The notes under the pieces are model-generated. The model made no database searches. It saw nothing but the letters and a program-made list of their open reading frames with translations, and was not told the origin of the DNA. The position numbers were made by a program, and so were the translations under genes. A stretch of 64,000 nt of DNA from Streptomyces oceani. GTDB taxonomy: Bacteria; Actinomycetota; Actinomycetes; Streptomycetales; Streptomycetaceae. Each line of letters starts with the position of its first letter. Position 1 is the stretch's first letter. Positions 26,656 to 35,609 of the stretch are shown here, one piece after another. The DNA is taken from positions 58,474 to 122,473 of the forward strand of contig NZ_LJGU01000133.1 of assembly GCF_001751245.1 (NCBI RefSeq). The letters run 5' to 3'.

Positions 26656-29088
26656 ATGCGACGCCGTAGACACGTCCTGGCCATGGCCGCGACGCTGACC
26701 CTTTCGCTGCTGATGGGCACACCCGCCGCGGCCGGGCCGGACGCCTCGAACGGCCGGACGGACACCAGCGAGCTGCCCGGTGGAGCCGACGTCCGGGTGC
26801 TGGTCTTCCACAGCCGTGACGCACCCGAGGAGCGGACGGAGGCCGGCGTACGGGCCATCCGGGAGATCGGCGAGAAGGCGCCGGCGGACAAGAGCTTCCG
26901 CACGAGGGTGAGTTCCAACCCGGGGGCCTTCACCTCCGGCAACCTCAGCAAGTACAACGCCGTGGTCTTCCTCGCCACGACCGGCGACCTGCTGAACGAG
27001 GACCAGGAGTCGGCCTTCCGCGAGTACGTACGCTCCGGCGGCGGCTTCCTCGGACTGCACGACGCGGCACGCGCCGAGCCAGACTCCGACTGGTTCACCG
27101 GCCTCCTCGGCGCCCGACCCGCGGACGACTCGCCCACGGATCCGCAACGGGCCGTGGTCGAGGTGGGCGATCGCGTCCACCCGGCGACCGACGGGCTGCC
27201 GTTGGAGTGGGCTCGCGGGGACGTCTGGCTCAACTGGAAACAGAACCCGAGCGGTCAGGTGCACACCGTCGCCCGGGTGCGCGAGCGGTCGTACGAGCCC
27301 GGGCAGGACGCCATGGGCTGGGACCACCCGGTCTCCTGGTGCCACGACTACGAGGGCGGCCGTTCCTTCTACACCGGCATGGGCGGTACGGCCGCGGGCT
27401 TCGACGGGGCGAACTTCCGCAAACACCTGAGCGGCGCCCTGCAGTGGACGAGCCGCCTCGCCCGCGCCGACTGCCAGGCCACGATCACCGACAACTACGA
27501 GGCCACCCGACTCACCCAGCCCAACCAGCCGGACGAGTTGGACCAGATCGGCGAGCCACACGGGTTGGACATCGCCGAGGACGGACGGGTGTTCTCCATC
27601 GGCCGCGGCGGTGGCATGCCGGACGCCCCGGTCGTCACCGACTGGGACGACCCGCAGGTCGGACTGGGCCAGGGCACCCTGCACGTATGGGACCCGCGCA
27701 CCGAGAAGGTCACCAAGGCGGGCACCCTGGATGTCTTCGGCAACAAGGGCGGCGGCGACGAGCTGGTCAAGAACGAGGAGGGGCTGCTCGGCATCGCGCT
27801 GGACCCCGACTTCCTGGAGAACGGTCGGATCTACCTGCACTGGACACCGCACTCCGAGATCGACCGCGAGACGCACATGGCCGAACGGCGGGTGTCCAGC
27901 TTCCAGTTCGACCTGGAGACCAACAAGCTCGACCCGTCCTCGGAGCAGACACTGCTCAGCTGGCCGGTACAGATCCACAGTTGCTGCCACGCCGGCGGCG
28001 GCATGGACTTCGACTCGAAGGGCAACCTCTACGTCGCCACCGGGGACAACAACTCCTCCCAGTTCAGTGACGGCTACTCCGGCAACAACCCACAGCCCGA
28101 CTTCCAGGGCGTGTCCTTCGCCGACGCCCGCCGCACCGCCGGAAACACCAACAACCTCAACGGCAAGATCCTGCGCATCCACCCGGAGGACGACGGCGGC
28201 TACACCGTCCCCGAGGGCAACCTCTTCAGCGGAGACGAGGCGGGCGGCGGGAAGACCCGCCCGGAGATCTACGTGATGGGCGTACGCAACCCCTCGCGGA
28301 TCTTCGTCGACGACCAGACCGACACGCTCTACGCCGGGTGGGTCGGCCCGGACGCCGCCGAACCCAGCACCACCTGGGGCCCCGCGAAGTACGACACCTT
28401 CGCCGTCATCACCTCGGCGGGCAACCAGGGGTGGCCGTACTGCATGGGGAACAAGCAGCCCTATCGGGACCGCAACCTGCCCGATCCGAGCAAGCCGCTG
28501 GACTGGTACGACTGCGACCAGCTCAAGAACGAGTCACCGCACAACGACGGCCTGGTCAACATCCCACCGGCCCGGGACAACAACATCTGGTACTCGCCAC
28601 AGGGCGGCGGCCCCGACTACCCCCGCGACGAGAACGGCCTGCCCAGCTATCAGCCGGACGAGCAACTGCTGCGCCTGCCCTGGCTCAAGGGCGGCGGCCA
28701 GGCGGCCATGACCGGCCCGGTGTACCAGTACGACGAGCGAAGCAACAGCGAGTCCAAGTGGCCGGCCTACTGGGACGGCAAATGGCTCGTCGGCGACTTC
28801 TACGACGGCGAACAGCCCCGGCACGCCCTGGTGATGGACCCCGCCAACGCCGGGAGCGGCGGACTGCCCGTACACGCCGAGAGCCTGGACGAGATCGTGC
28901 CCGCCGGCGAGGGCGGCATCCGCAACCTCATGGACTGGAAGTTCGGTCCCGACGGCGCGCTGTACGCCCAGGACTACGGGCGTGGCTTCTTCACCGCGGA
29001 CGACAAGTCCGCGCTGTGGCGCGTCACCTACGAGGGCGGGGCGCCGACCCCGCTGCCGGGCGACCTGATCCGAGACCGTACCTCCTGA
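26656..29088 (+). CDS. Secreted ThuA domain + PQQ-type sugar dehydrogenase
   Basis: 810 residues with a signal peptide (cleavage near AAA-GPD, about 26). A ThuA domain (about 45-275; VRVLVFHSRDAPEERTEAGV, GGGFLGLHDAA, HPVSWCHDYEGGRSFYTGMG) precedes a six-bladed glucose/sorbosone dehydrogenase domain (about 285-805). In the latter, H445 (SCCHAGGGMDFDSKGNLYVATGD) and R544-N545 (MGVRNPSR) match the catalytic His and Arg of soluble PQQ glucose dehydrogenase. ThuA-family proteins act on trehalose and 3-keto-glycosides. It should oxidise a sugar outside the cell; no pqq synthesis genes are in the window. The next gene follows in 29 bases. Confidence 0.9.
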   Translation: MRRRRHVLAMAATLTLSLLMGTPAAAGPDASNGRTDTSELPGGADVRVLVFHSRDAPEERTEAGVRAIREIGEKAPADKSFRTRVSSNPGAFTSGNLSKYNAVVFLATTGDLLNEDQESAFREYVRSGGGFLGLHDAARAEPDSDWFTGLLGARPADDSPTDPQRAVVEVGDRVHPATDGLPLEWARGDVWLNWKQNPSGQVHTVARVRERSYEPGQDAMGWDHPVSWCHDYEGGRSFYTGMGGTAAGFDGANFRKHLSGALQWTSRLARADCQATITDNYEATRLTQPNQPDELDQIGEPHGLDIAEDGRVFSIGRGGGMPDAPVVTDWDDPQVGLGQGTLHVWDPRTEKVTKAGTLDVFGNKGGGDELVKNEEGLLGIALDPDFLENGRIYLHWTPHSEIDRETHMAERRVSSFQFDLETNKLDPSSEQTLLSWPVQIHSCCHAGGGMDFDSKGNLYVATGDNNSSQFSDGYSGNNPQPDFQGVSFADARRTAGNTNNLNGKILRIHPEDDGGYTVPEGNLFSGDEAGGGKTRPEIYVMGVRNPSRIFVDDQTDTLYAGWVGPDAAEPSTTWGPAKYDTFAVITSAGNQGWPYCMGNKQPYRDRNLPDPSKPLDWYDCDQLKNESPHNDGLVNIPPARDNNIWYSPQGGGPDYPRDENGLPSYQPDEQLLRLPWLKGGGQAAMTGPVYQYDERSNSESKWPAYWDGKWLVGDFYDGEQPRHALVMDPANAGSGGLPVHAESLDEIVPAGEGGIRNLMDWKFGPDGALYAQDYGRGFFTADDKSALWRVTYEGGAPTPLPGDLIRDRTS

Positions 29089-29117
29089 GCGGTCCACCCA
29101 GATGAAGAGGGGACGCG

Positions 29118-31073
29118 ATGTACAGACGTCGAGGGTCGAGCCCTCGCTCAAAACGGGCGCCGATCGGGCTGGTGGTGCTGCTGTTGACGGCGCTGTCGCT
29201 GGTCACGGCGCCGACCGCGCAGGCCCAGCGGTCGGCTGACCGCCCGTCCGAACGCGCCGGTGGCGGTGCCGCCGCCGAACAGGTGCTCACCTGGACCGCC
29301 GACAACAGCACCACGGAGTACGCCTCCGCGCCCACCACGGCGGTCGCGGGCGAGGCCACGCTGGTCTTCGAGAACAGCGCGGCCACCGGCAACACCACGA
29401 GCATGCCGCACACCCTGACCTTCGACACCTCGAATCCCGACTACAACTCCGACGTGGACGTGAACATCCTGGCCAACCCCGACGACGCGAACGGCGGTCG
29501 CCACGAGGTGACCGTCAACCTCTCCCCCGGCGTGTACCGCTACTACTGCACCATCCCCGGACACGGTCAGATGCAGGGCGAGTTGGTGGTCACCGGGGAC
29601 GGCGGCAACGACACCACGCCGCCCCAGGTCAGCGCGGACGTCTCCGGGTCGCAGGACGACACGGGCGCGTACGTCGGCAGCGCCACCGTCGCTCTGTCCG
29701 CCAGCGACGACTCCTCCGGCGTGGACACCATCGAGTACGCCCTGAACGACGGGGCGTGGAACCCGTACCAGGCGCCCGTCCCGGTCGACACCCCGGGAGA
29801 GCACACCCTGCGGTTCCGCGCCACGGACACCGCGGGGAACACCTCCGAGGAGAAGTCCGTGTCCTTCACGGTGGTCGAGCCACCCGCGGACGACACCACG
29901 CCGCCGGAGGTCTCGGCCACCGTCGACGGCGAGCGGAACGCCGACGGCGACTACGTCGCCATGGCCACGGTCACCCTGGACGCCGCGGACCCGGGTTCCG
30001 GGGTCGCGAGCATCGAGTACGCCGTGGCCGGCGGCGAGTTCACGCCGTACGACGAACCGTTCATGATCCACGCGGCGGGTGAGCACACGGTGACCTACCG
30101 GGCCACCGACCACTCGGGGAACTCCTCCGAGGCCGCGACGGTCACCTTCACCATCGTGCCTGAAGAGGGCGAGCCCGACCCCGAATGCCCCGAGCGGGAC
30201 GACCGCCCCTTGGTGCGGGTCGGCTACGAGCACACCGGCGTCCCCAACCGCGTGGCGCCGGACGGCTGCACGGTCAACGAACTGATCGAGGACGAGGCGA
30301 CCTGGGACGGGCGCGAGGCGTTCCGGGACCACGTGCGTACGGTCACCGAGGGGTTGGTCACGGACGGCGTACTCGACGAGGCGGAACGCCGCGCCGTCGT
30401 GGACGCCGCCAAGCGCTCCGACATCGGCCGCAAGGGCACCCAGGGCTACGAGAGGATCTTCGACGGGAGCCAGAAGTCCTTCGACCGCTGGAAGCACGTC
30501 GGGGGCGGAGGTTTCGGGCTGAACGGTGACGGCTCGATGACCAGCAGCGGCGTCAAGCAGGGCATGGGGATGCTGTGGTTCCCGGAGAAGACCTACGAGG
30601 ACTTCTCGATCCGGCTCCAGTTCCGCGACGACGCGCCCGGCGAGGGCAACGCCAACAGCGGCGTCTTCGTGCGCTTCCCCGACGTGCGCGACCATCCGGA
30701 GGAGTCCCGGCCGGAATGGGTGGCCATCAAGTACGGGCACGAGGTACAGATCATGGACGCCGAGGGCGGTGACCAGTACAAGACCGGCTCGCTCTACGGC
30801 TTCGACCTGGTCACCCGGGGCGAGTCGATGGTGATGCCGAAGGGCACCTGGAACGACTACGAGATCCGGGTGGTCGACCAGCACTACACCATCTACCGCA
30901 ACGGTCGGCTGATCAACGAGTTCGAGAACGCGCCGGGGCAGCTCTTCTCCCCGCCGCGCTCCGACGACCCCGGCACGGACGGCCGGCAACACGCCGAGGG
31001 GTACATCGGGCTCCAGGCCCACAGCACCTCGGACGTGATCACCTACCGGGACATCCGCGTACGGCCGCTCTGA
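29118..31073 (+). CDS. Secreted cupredoxin + Ig-like repeats + DUF1080 protein
   Basis: 651 residues. A signal peptide (to about 37) is followed by a plastocyanin-like domain (about 53-162) with all type-1 copper ligands: H98 in MPHTLTF, C144, H149 and M152 in YYCTIPGHGQM. Two Ig/OmpL47-like repeats follow (about 167-255 and 262-350; each with GVDTIEYAL- or GVASIEYAV-type strands and a GEHT turn). After a linker rich in Asp/Glu comes a DUF1080 domain (about 450-651), the family now linked to 3-keto-glycoside cleavage. It likely accepts electrons from, or finishes the reaction of, the dehydrogenase encoded just upstream. Confidence 0.88.
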   Translation: MYRRRGSSPRSKRAPIGLVVLLLTALSLVTAPTAQAQRSADRPSERAGGGAAAEQVLTWTADNSTTEYASAPTTAVAGEATLVFENSAATGNTTSMPHTLTFDTSNPDYNSDVDVNILANPDDANGGRHEVTVNLSPGVYRYYCTIPGHGQMQGELVVTGDGGNDTTPPQVSADVSGSQDDTGAYVGSATVALSASDDSSGVDTIEYALNDGAWNPYQAPVPVDTPGEHTLRFRATDTAGNTSEEKSVSFTVVEPPADDTTPPEVSATVDGERNADGDYVAMATVTLDAADPGSGVASIEYAVAGGEFTPYDEPFMIHAAGEHTVTYRATDHSGNSSEAATVTFTIVPEEGEPDPECPERDDRPLVRVGYEHTGVPNRVAPDGCTVNELIEDEATWDGREAFRDHVRTVTEGLVTDGVLDEAERRAVVDAAKRSDIGRKGTQGYERIFDGSQKSFDRWKHVGGGGFGLNGDGSMTSSGVKQGMGMLWFPEKTYEDFSIRLQFRDDAPGEGNANSGVFVRFPDVRDHPEESRPEWVAIKYGHEVQIMDAEGGDQYKTGSLYGFDLVTRGESMVMPKGTWNDYEIRVVDQHYTIYRNGRLINEFENAPGQLFSPPRSDDPGTDGRQHAEGYIGLQAHSTSDVITYRDIRVRPL

Positions 31074-31080
31074 ACCACCC

Positions 31081-31129
31081 GGAGCCGGGGCCGGTCCCGT
31101 CGCGTGTGGACGGGACCGGCCCCGGCTCC
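31081..31129. terminator. Strong bidirectional terminator
   Basis: Bases 31081-31101 pair perfectly with 31109-31129 (21 bp) around a 7-base loop. It begins 8 bases after the DUF1080 gene stop and ends 28 bases before the end of the suf operon, so it can stop both transcripts. Confidence 0.9.
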
Positions 31130-31157
31130 CTCGGGCTCGAGATCGGGACAGGGACCG

Positions 31158-31487
31158 TCAGACGTTGAAGCCCAGCGCCCGCAACTGCTCACGACCGTCG
31201 TCGGTGATCTTGTCCGGACCCCACGGCGGCATCCAGACCCAGTTGATCTTCAACTCCTGCACCAGGCCCTCGGTCGCGGACCGCGCCTGGTCCTCGATGA
31301 CGTCGGTCAGCGGGCAGGCCGCCGAGGTCAACGTCATGTCGATCGTGGCGACGTTGGAGTCGTCGACGTGCACGCCGTAGATCAGGCCGAGGTTGACGAC
31401 GTCGATGCCCAGCTCGGGGTCCACCACGTCGTACAGCGCCTCGGTGACCTCTTCCTCGCTCGCCGGCTTGGTGGTCGTCTCGCTCAT
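31158..31487 (-). CDS. sufT: SufT/PaaD-like Fe-S assembly factor (DUF59)
   Basis: 109 residues with the MIP18/DUF59 fold: VTEALYDVVDPELGIDVVNLGLIYGV, then LTSAACPLTDVIEDQ with the conserved Cys, and WVWMPPWGPDKITDDGREQLRALGF. SufT proteins help maturation of Fe-S proteins under high demand and act in the cytosol. The ATG overlaps the stop of sufU (ATGA at 31484-31487), so it is translated with sufU. It is the last gene of the suf operon, just before a strong terminator. Confidence 0.9.
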   Translation of the reverse strand: MSETTTKPASEEEVTEALYDVVDPELGIDVVNLGLIYGVHVDDSNVATIDMTLTSAACPLTDVIEDQARSATEGLVQELKINWVWMPPWGPDKITDDGREQLRALGFNV

Positions 31488-31951
31488 CCGGTCTTCTCCT
31501 TCGCCGCGCCCTCGCCCAGCGCCTGGGCGGTGGCGTCCTTCCATGCCATCCAACTCAGCAGAGCACACTTGACCCGCGCGGGATACTTCGAGACGCCGGC
31601 GAACGCGACCGCGTCCTCCAGTACGTCCTCCATCGCGTCGTCCGGCTCCAGTTGCCCCCTGGACTGCATCAGCTCCAGGAAGGTGCCCTGGATCTGCTCC
31701 GCCCGCTCGAGCGGCTTACCGACCAGCAGTTCGTTCAGTACGGACGCGCTCGCCTGGCTGATCGAGCAGCCCTGACCCTCGTACGACACGTCGGCCACCG
31801 TGTGCCCCTCGTACCGCACGCGCAGCGTGATCTCGTCGCCGCAGGTCGGGTTGACGTGGTGCACTTCGGCGTCGCCCTCGCGCAGGCCACGCCCGTGCGG
31901 GTTCTTGTAGTGGTCCAGGATCACTTCCTGGTACATCGAGTCCAGCTTCAC
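31484..31951 (-). CDS. sufU: Fe-S assembly protein SufU
   Basis: 155 residues. SufU is the zinc-dependent sulfurtransferase that takes persulfide from SufS and passes sulfur to the SufBCD scaffold in Gram-positive bacteria. The zinc and active-site residues are present: C37 and D39 in NPTCGD, C62 in GQGCSIS and C129 in VKCALLSW, plus the insertion region that separates SufU from IscU. It lies 48 bases after sufS and overlaps sufT. Confidence 0.95.
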   Translation of the reverse strand: MKLDSMYQEVILDHYKNPHGRGLREGDAEVHHVNPTCGDEITLRVRYEGHTVADVSYEGQGCSISQASASVLNELLVGKPLERAEQIQGTFLELMQSRGQLEPDDAMEDVLEDAVAFAGVSKYPARVKCALLSWMAWKDATAQALGEGAAKEKTG

Positions 31952-31999
31952 GAATCCGTCCTGTCCGTGCCGGCAGTCGTCGTGCGGTGCAGCGCCCGG

Positions 32000-33268
32000 T
32001 CAGCCGAAGAAATTCCGCACATGCTCCAGTCCGTCCACCAGGGCGTCCACATCGGCCATGGAGGAGTAGAGGTAGAACGACGCCCGGGTGGTGGCCGGGA
32101 TGCCGTACCGCAGGCAGACGGGACGGGCGCAGTGGTGTCCCACCCGCACCGCGATGCCCTGCTCGTCCAGCACCTGACCCACGTCGTGCGGGTGGATGTC
32201 CCCCAGTGTGAACGAGATCGTGGCACCCCGCTCCTCGGCCGTGGTGGGACCGATGATGCGCAGATCCGGCACCTCGGCGAGGCGTCGCACCGCGTACTCC
32301 GTGATCGCGTGCTCGTGCGCCGCGATCGCGTCCATCCCGATGGCCGAGAGGTAGTCCACGGCCGCGCCGAGGCCGACCGCCTGCGCGATCGGGGGCGTGC
32401 CCGCCTCGAACTTGTGCGGCGCGGGGGCGTACGTCGACGAGTGCATCGAGACGGTCTCGATCATCTCGCCGCCGCCCAGGAACGGCGGGAGGTCGTCCAG
32501 CAGTCCCTTACGCCCCCACAACACCCCGATACCCGTCGGGCCGCACATCTTGTGCCCGGTGAAGGCCACGAAGTCGGCCTGCAGCGCCTGCACGTCCAAC
32601 GGCATGTGCGGGGCCGCCTGCGAGGCGTCGACGACGACCAGCGCGCCGACATCCTGCGCGCGCCGGACGATCGGCTCCACCGGGTTGGCGGTGCCCAGGA
32701 TGTTGGAGACCTGCACGAAGGAGACGACCTTCGTCTTCTCCGTGATGATCTCGTCGATCCTGGACAGGTCCAGCCGGCCGTCGTCGGTCAGCCCGAACCA
32801 CTTCAGCTTCGCGCCGGTGCGCTCGGCGAGCAGCTGCCACGGGACGATGTTGGAGTGGTGCTCCATCTCCGTGATGACGATCTCGGAGTCCCGCTCCACC
32901 CGGTACGGTTCCTCGGCCCAACCGAGCATGTTGGCGACCAGGTTCAGCGACTCGGAGGCGTTCTTGGTGAACACCACCTCGTCCCGGCTCGGTGCGTTGA
33001 CGAACTCCGCGACCTTGTCCCGGGCGCCCTCGTACAACGCGGTGGCTTCCTCGGCGAGGACGTGCACACCGCGGTGCACGTTCGCGTTGGACCGCTCGTA
33101 GTAGCCACTGAGCGCGTCCAGCACCTGACGCGGCTTCTGCGAGGTCGCCGCGTTGTCCAGGTACACCAACCGGGTGTCGTCGTGGATGGTGCGATCGAGG
33201 ATCGGGAAATCCTTGCGGATCGCCTCGGCGTCGAGCTGGCCGGCGGGTGCCCGGCGGGCGGAAGTCAC
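32000..33268 (-). CDS. sufS: Cysteine desulfurase SufS
   Basis: 422 residues, group II PLP cysteine desulfurase. It removes sulfur from cysteine and holds it as a persulfide for SufU. Visible: LDNAATSQKP, EHHSNIVPW, the PLP lysine K240 in FTGHKM, and the active-site cysteine loop in RVGHHCARPVCLRYG, with the short group II lobe. The start is GTG at 33268, overlapping the sufC stop (GTGA). Part of the suf operon. Confidence 0.96.
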   Translation of the reverse strand: MTSARRAPAGQLDAEAIRKDFPILDRTIHDDTRLVYLDNAATSQKPRQVLDALSGYYERSNANVHRGVHVLAEEATALYEGARDKVAEFVNAPSRDEVVFTKNASESLNLVANMLGWAEEPYRVERDSEIVITEMEHHSNIVPWQLLAERTGAKLKWFGLTDDGRLDLSRIDEIITEKTKVVSFVQVSNILGTANPVEPIVRRAQDVGALVVVDASQAAPHMPLDVQALQADFVAFTGHKMCGPTGIGVLWGRKGLLDDLPPFLGGGEMIETVSMHSSTYAPAPHKFEAGTPPIAQAVGLGAAVDYLSAIGMDAIAAHEHAITEYAVRRLAEVPDLRIIGPTTAEERGATISFTLGDIHPHDVGQVLDEQGIAVRVGHHCARPVCLRYGIPATTRASFYLYSSMADVDALVDGLEHVRNFFG

Positions 33269-34029
33269 GCTGCTGCGCCACCCTTCACGTAGGACTCGTA
33301 GCCCTCCTCCTCCAGCTTGTCCGCCAGCTCCGGGCCGCCGGACTCGGCGATCCGGCCCTGGGCGAAGACATGGACGTGGTCGGGCTGGATGTAGCGGAGG
33401 ATGCGGGTGTAGTGGGTGATCAGCATGGTGCCGACCTGGCCACCCTCCCGCACCCGGTTGACGCCCTCGGAGACCACCCGGAGCGCGTCCACGTCCAGGC
33501 CGGAGTCGGTCTCGTCGAGCACCGCGATCCGCGGCTTGAGCAGTTCGAGCTGCAGGATCTCGTGCCGCTTCTTCTCACCGCCGGAGAAGCCCTCGTTGAC
33601 GTTGCGCTCCGCGAAGGCCGGGTCGATCTTGAGGCGCTCCATGGCCTCCTTGACCTCCTTGACCCAGGTACGCAGCTTGGGCGCCTCGCCACGGATGGCG
33701 GTGGCGGCCGTACGCAGGAAGTTGGAGACGGAGACGCCCGGCACCTCGACCGGGTACTGCATGGCGAGGAAGACGCCGGCGCGGGCCCGCTCGTCCGGAG
33801 TCATCTCCAGGACGTCCTCGCCGTCCAGCCTCACCGAGCCACCGGTGACGGAGTACTTGGGGTGGCCGGCCAACGAGTACGCGAGAGTGGACTTCCCGGA
33901 GCCGTTCGGCCCCATGATCGCGTGCGTTTCGCCCTGCTTCACGGTCAGGTCGACGCCACGCAGGATCTCGTTCGGACCGTTCTCGGTGTCGACGGATACG
34001 TGCAGGTCGTTGATCTCAAGCGTTGCCAT
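33265..34029 (-). CDS. sufC: Fe-S assembly ATPase SufC
   Basis: 254 residues, ABC-type ATPase that drives remodelling of the SufB-SufD scaffold. Walker A is GPNGSGKS (40-47), the signature is EGFSGGEKKR and Walker B is PRIAVLDETDSGLD, each with the SufC-specific residues. The start at MATLEINDLHV is clear; the open frame upstream of it is spurious and runs through the Rieske gene. It follows the Rieske gene by 7 bases and overlaps sufS. Confidence 0.96.
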   Translation of the reverse strand: MATLEINDLHVSVDTENGPNEILRGVDLTVKQGETHAIMGPNGSGKSTLAYSLAGHPKYSVTGGSVRLDGEDVLEMTPDERARAGVFLAMQYPVEVPGVSVSNFLRTAATAIRGEAPKLRTWVKEVKEAMERLKIDPAFAERNVNEGFSGGEKKRHEILQLELLKPRIAVLDETDSGLDVDALRVVSEGVNRVREGGQVGTMLITHYTRILRYIQPDHVHVFAQGRIAESGGPELADKLEEEGYESYVKGGAAA

Positions 34030-34036
34030 GGGGAAC

Positions 34037-34378
34037 TCAGGACTCCTGGGTGACGGAGACGAGCACAGCCGCGTCGGGGCCGTCTCCTTCGATCTTGACG
34101 GGGTATACGGGGACGGGCTGGGTCGCGGGCAGGCCCGAGGGTTTGCCGGTGCGCAGGTCGAAGCTGGAGCCGTGCAGCCAGCACTCGATCTGGCAGTCCT
34201 CCACCTCGCCCTCGGAGAGCGAGACATGGGCGTGCGAGCAGATGTCGTGGATCGCGTACACCTCGCCCTCGGTACGGACCAGGGAGATCGGCGTCTCGCC
34301 GACCTCCACCCGCTTGGGGGTGTCCTCCTCCAGCTCGCCGAGGCTGAGGACGCGTACGTAGCCGGTGTCGTCGCTCAT
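34037..34378 (-). CDS. Rieske-type [2Fe-2S] ferredoxin in the suf operon
   Basis: 113 residues with both Rieske halves: C47-S-H49 (HDICSHAHVSLSEGEV) and C66-W-L-H69 (ECWLHGSSFDLRTG). Proteins like this are annotated as non-heme iron oxygenase ferredoxin subunits. Their constant place between sufD and sufC in actinobacteria points to electron delivery in Fe-S assembly or repair, which is inferred. Its ATG overlaps the sufD stop (ATAC/TGA region at 34375-34378) and sufC starts 7 bases after it. Confidence 0.92.
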   Translation of the reverse strand: MSDDTGYVRVLSLGELEEDTPKRVEVGETPISLVRTEGEVYAIHDICSHAHVSLSEGEVEDCQIECWLHGSSFDLRTGKPSGLPATQPVPVYPVKIEGDGPDAAVLVSVTQES

Positions 34379-35553
34379 ACGGACGCCTCCAACTCCGCCT
34401 CGATCTTGGCGATCAGCCGCTCCTCCACGTCGGGCAGGCCGATCTGCTGGACGAGCTCCGCGAAGAAGCCGCGCACCACCAGCCGGCGGGCCTCCCGCTC
34501 GGTGATGCCACGGGCCATGAGGTAGAACAGCTGCTCGTCGTCGAAGCGGCCGGTCGCGGAGGCGTGACCGGCGCCGACGATCTCTCCGGTCTCGATCTCA
34601 AGGTTCGGCACGGAGTCGACCCGGGCGCCGTCGGTGAGGACGAGGTTGCGGTTGAGTTCGTAGGTGTCGGTGCCCTCGGCCGCCGCGCGGATGAGTACGT
34701 CGCCGATCCACACGGCGTGTGCCTCCGCACCCTGCAGCGCGCCCTTGTAGGCGACGTTGCTACGGCAGTTGGGGCTGTCGTGGTCGACCAGCAGCCGGTG
34801 CTCCTGGTGCTGGCCGTTGTCGGTGAAGTAGAGGCCGTACAGCTCCGCCTCGCCGCCCGGACCGGCGTAGTTGACCTGTGGCTGGAGCCGCACCAGGTCG
34901 CCGCCGAAGGTGACCACCACGGACTTGAAGCGGGCGTCCCGGCCGACCAGCGCGTTGTGCTGGGAGCAGTGCACGGCGGTGTCGTCCCAGTCCTGCACCG
35001 AGACGACGGTCAGCTTGGCGCCGTCGCCCAGGACGTACTCGACGTTGGCCGCCCGGACGTTGTCCCCGGTGTGGTCGAGCACCAGCACCGCCTCCGCGAA
35101 GGCGCCCACCTCGAACACTGTGTGCCCGTAGGACACCCCGCCCTCGCCGTGCAGGCTCACCCGGATCGGCTCGCTGAGCACCGCCTCCTTGGCGACCGTG
35201 ACCACGGCCGCCTTCTCGAAGGAGTTGAACGCCTGCGCCGACACCCGGTCGACGGGCTTGCCCGCCCGGCCGATCCGGGGATCGTCCCGGCCGACGGTCT
35301 CGACCGTGACGCCCTCCGGAGCGGACACCTCCGTCTTGAGCGAGCCGGACGCCTCCGCGCTGCCGTCGTGCAGACCGCGCAACCGCTCGAGCGGCGTGAA
35401 CCGCCACTCCTCCTCGCGGCCGTGCGGCACCGGGAAGTCCGCCACGTCGAAGGACGGCTCCGCGCTCATCCTCGTGGCGACGGTGGACTCGGCGGCCACC
35501 GCGATCGATCCGGTGGTGTTCGAACCGACCGGGATGTTCTGAGCCTCAGCCAT
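34375..35553 (-). CDS. sufD: Fe-S scaffold subunit SufD
   Basis: 392 residues of the SufB/SufD beta-helix family. The C-terminal half has the shared core: YGLYFTDNGQHQEHRLLVDHD, LVLTDGARVDSVPNLEIETGEI and GHASATGRFDDEQLFYLMARGI. SufD pairs with SufB and SufC to form the SufBC2D scaffold. It is separated from sufB by 151 bases that hold a 48-bp palindrome, the only sizeable gap within the operon apart from that after sufR. Confidence 0.95.
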   Translation of the reverse strand: MAEAQNIPVGSNTTGSIAVAAESTVATRMSAEPSFDVADFPVPHGREEEWRFTPLERLRGLHDGSAEASGSLKTEVSAPEGVTVETVGRDDPRIGRAGKPVDRVSAQAFNSFEKAAVVTVAKEAVLSEPIRVSLHGEGGVSYGHTVFEVGAFAEAVLVLDHTGDNVRAANVEYVLGDGAKLTVVSVQDWDDTAVHCSQHNALVGRDARFKSVVVTFGGDLVRLQPQVNYAGPGGEAELYGLYFTDNGQHQEHRLLVDHDSPNCRSNVAYKGALQGAEAHAVWIGDVLIRAAAEGTDTYELNRNLVLTDGARVDSVPNLEIETGEIVGAGHASATGRFDDEQLFYLMARGITEREARRLVVRGFFAELVQQIGLPDVEERLIAKIEAELEASV

Positions 35554-35609
35554 GGCTGTCGTCCAGCTCGCTCTCTCTGTCTCTGTGCGCTGGTCTACGG
35601 ATACGTGGT

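Noticed and set aside
29118..31073. OmpL47-like repeats taken as an outer-membrane protein
   Set aside because: The organism is Gram-positive; these are Ig-like beta repeats in a secreted protein.
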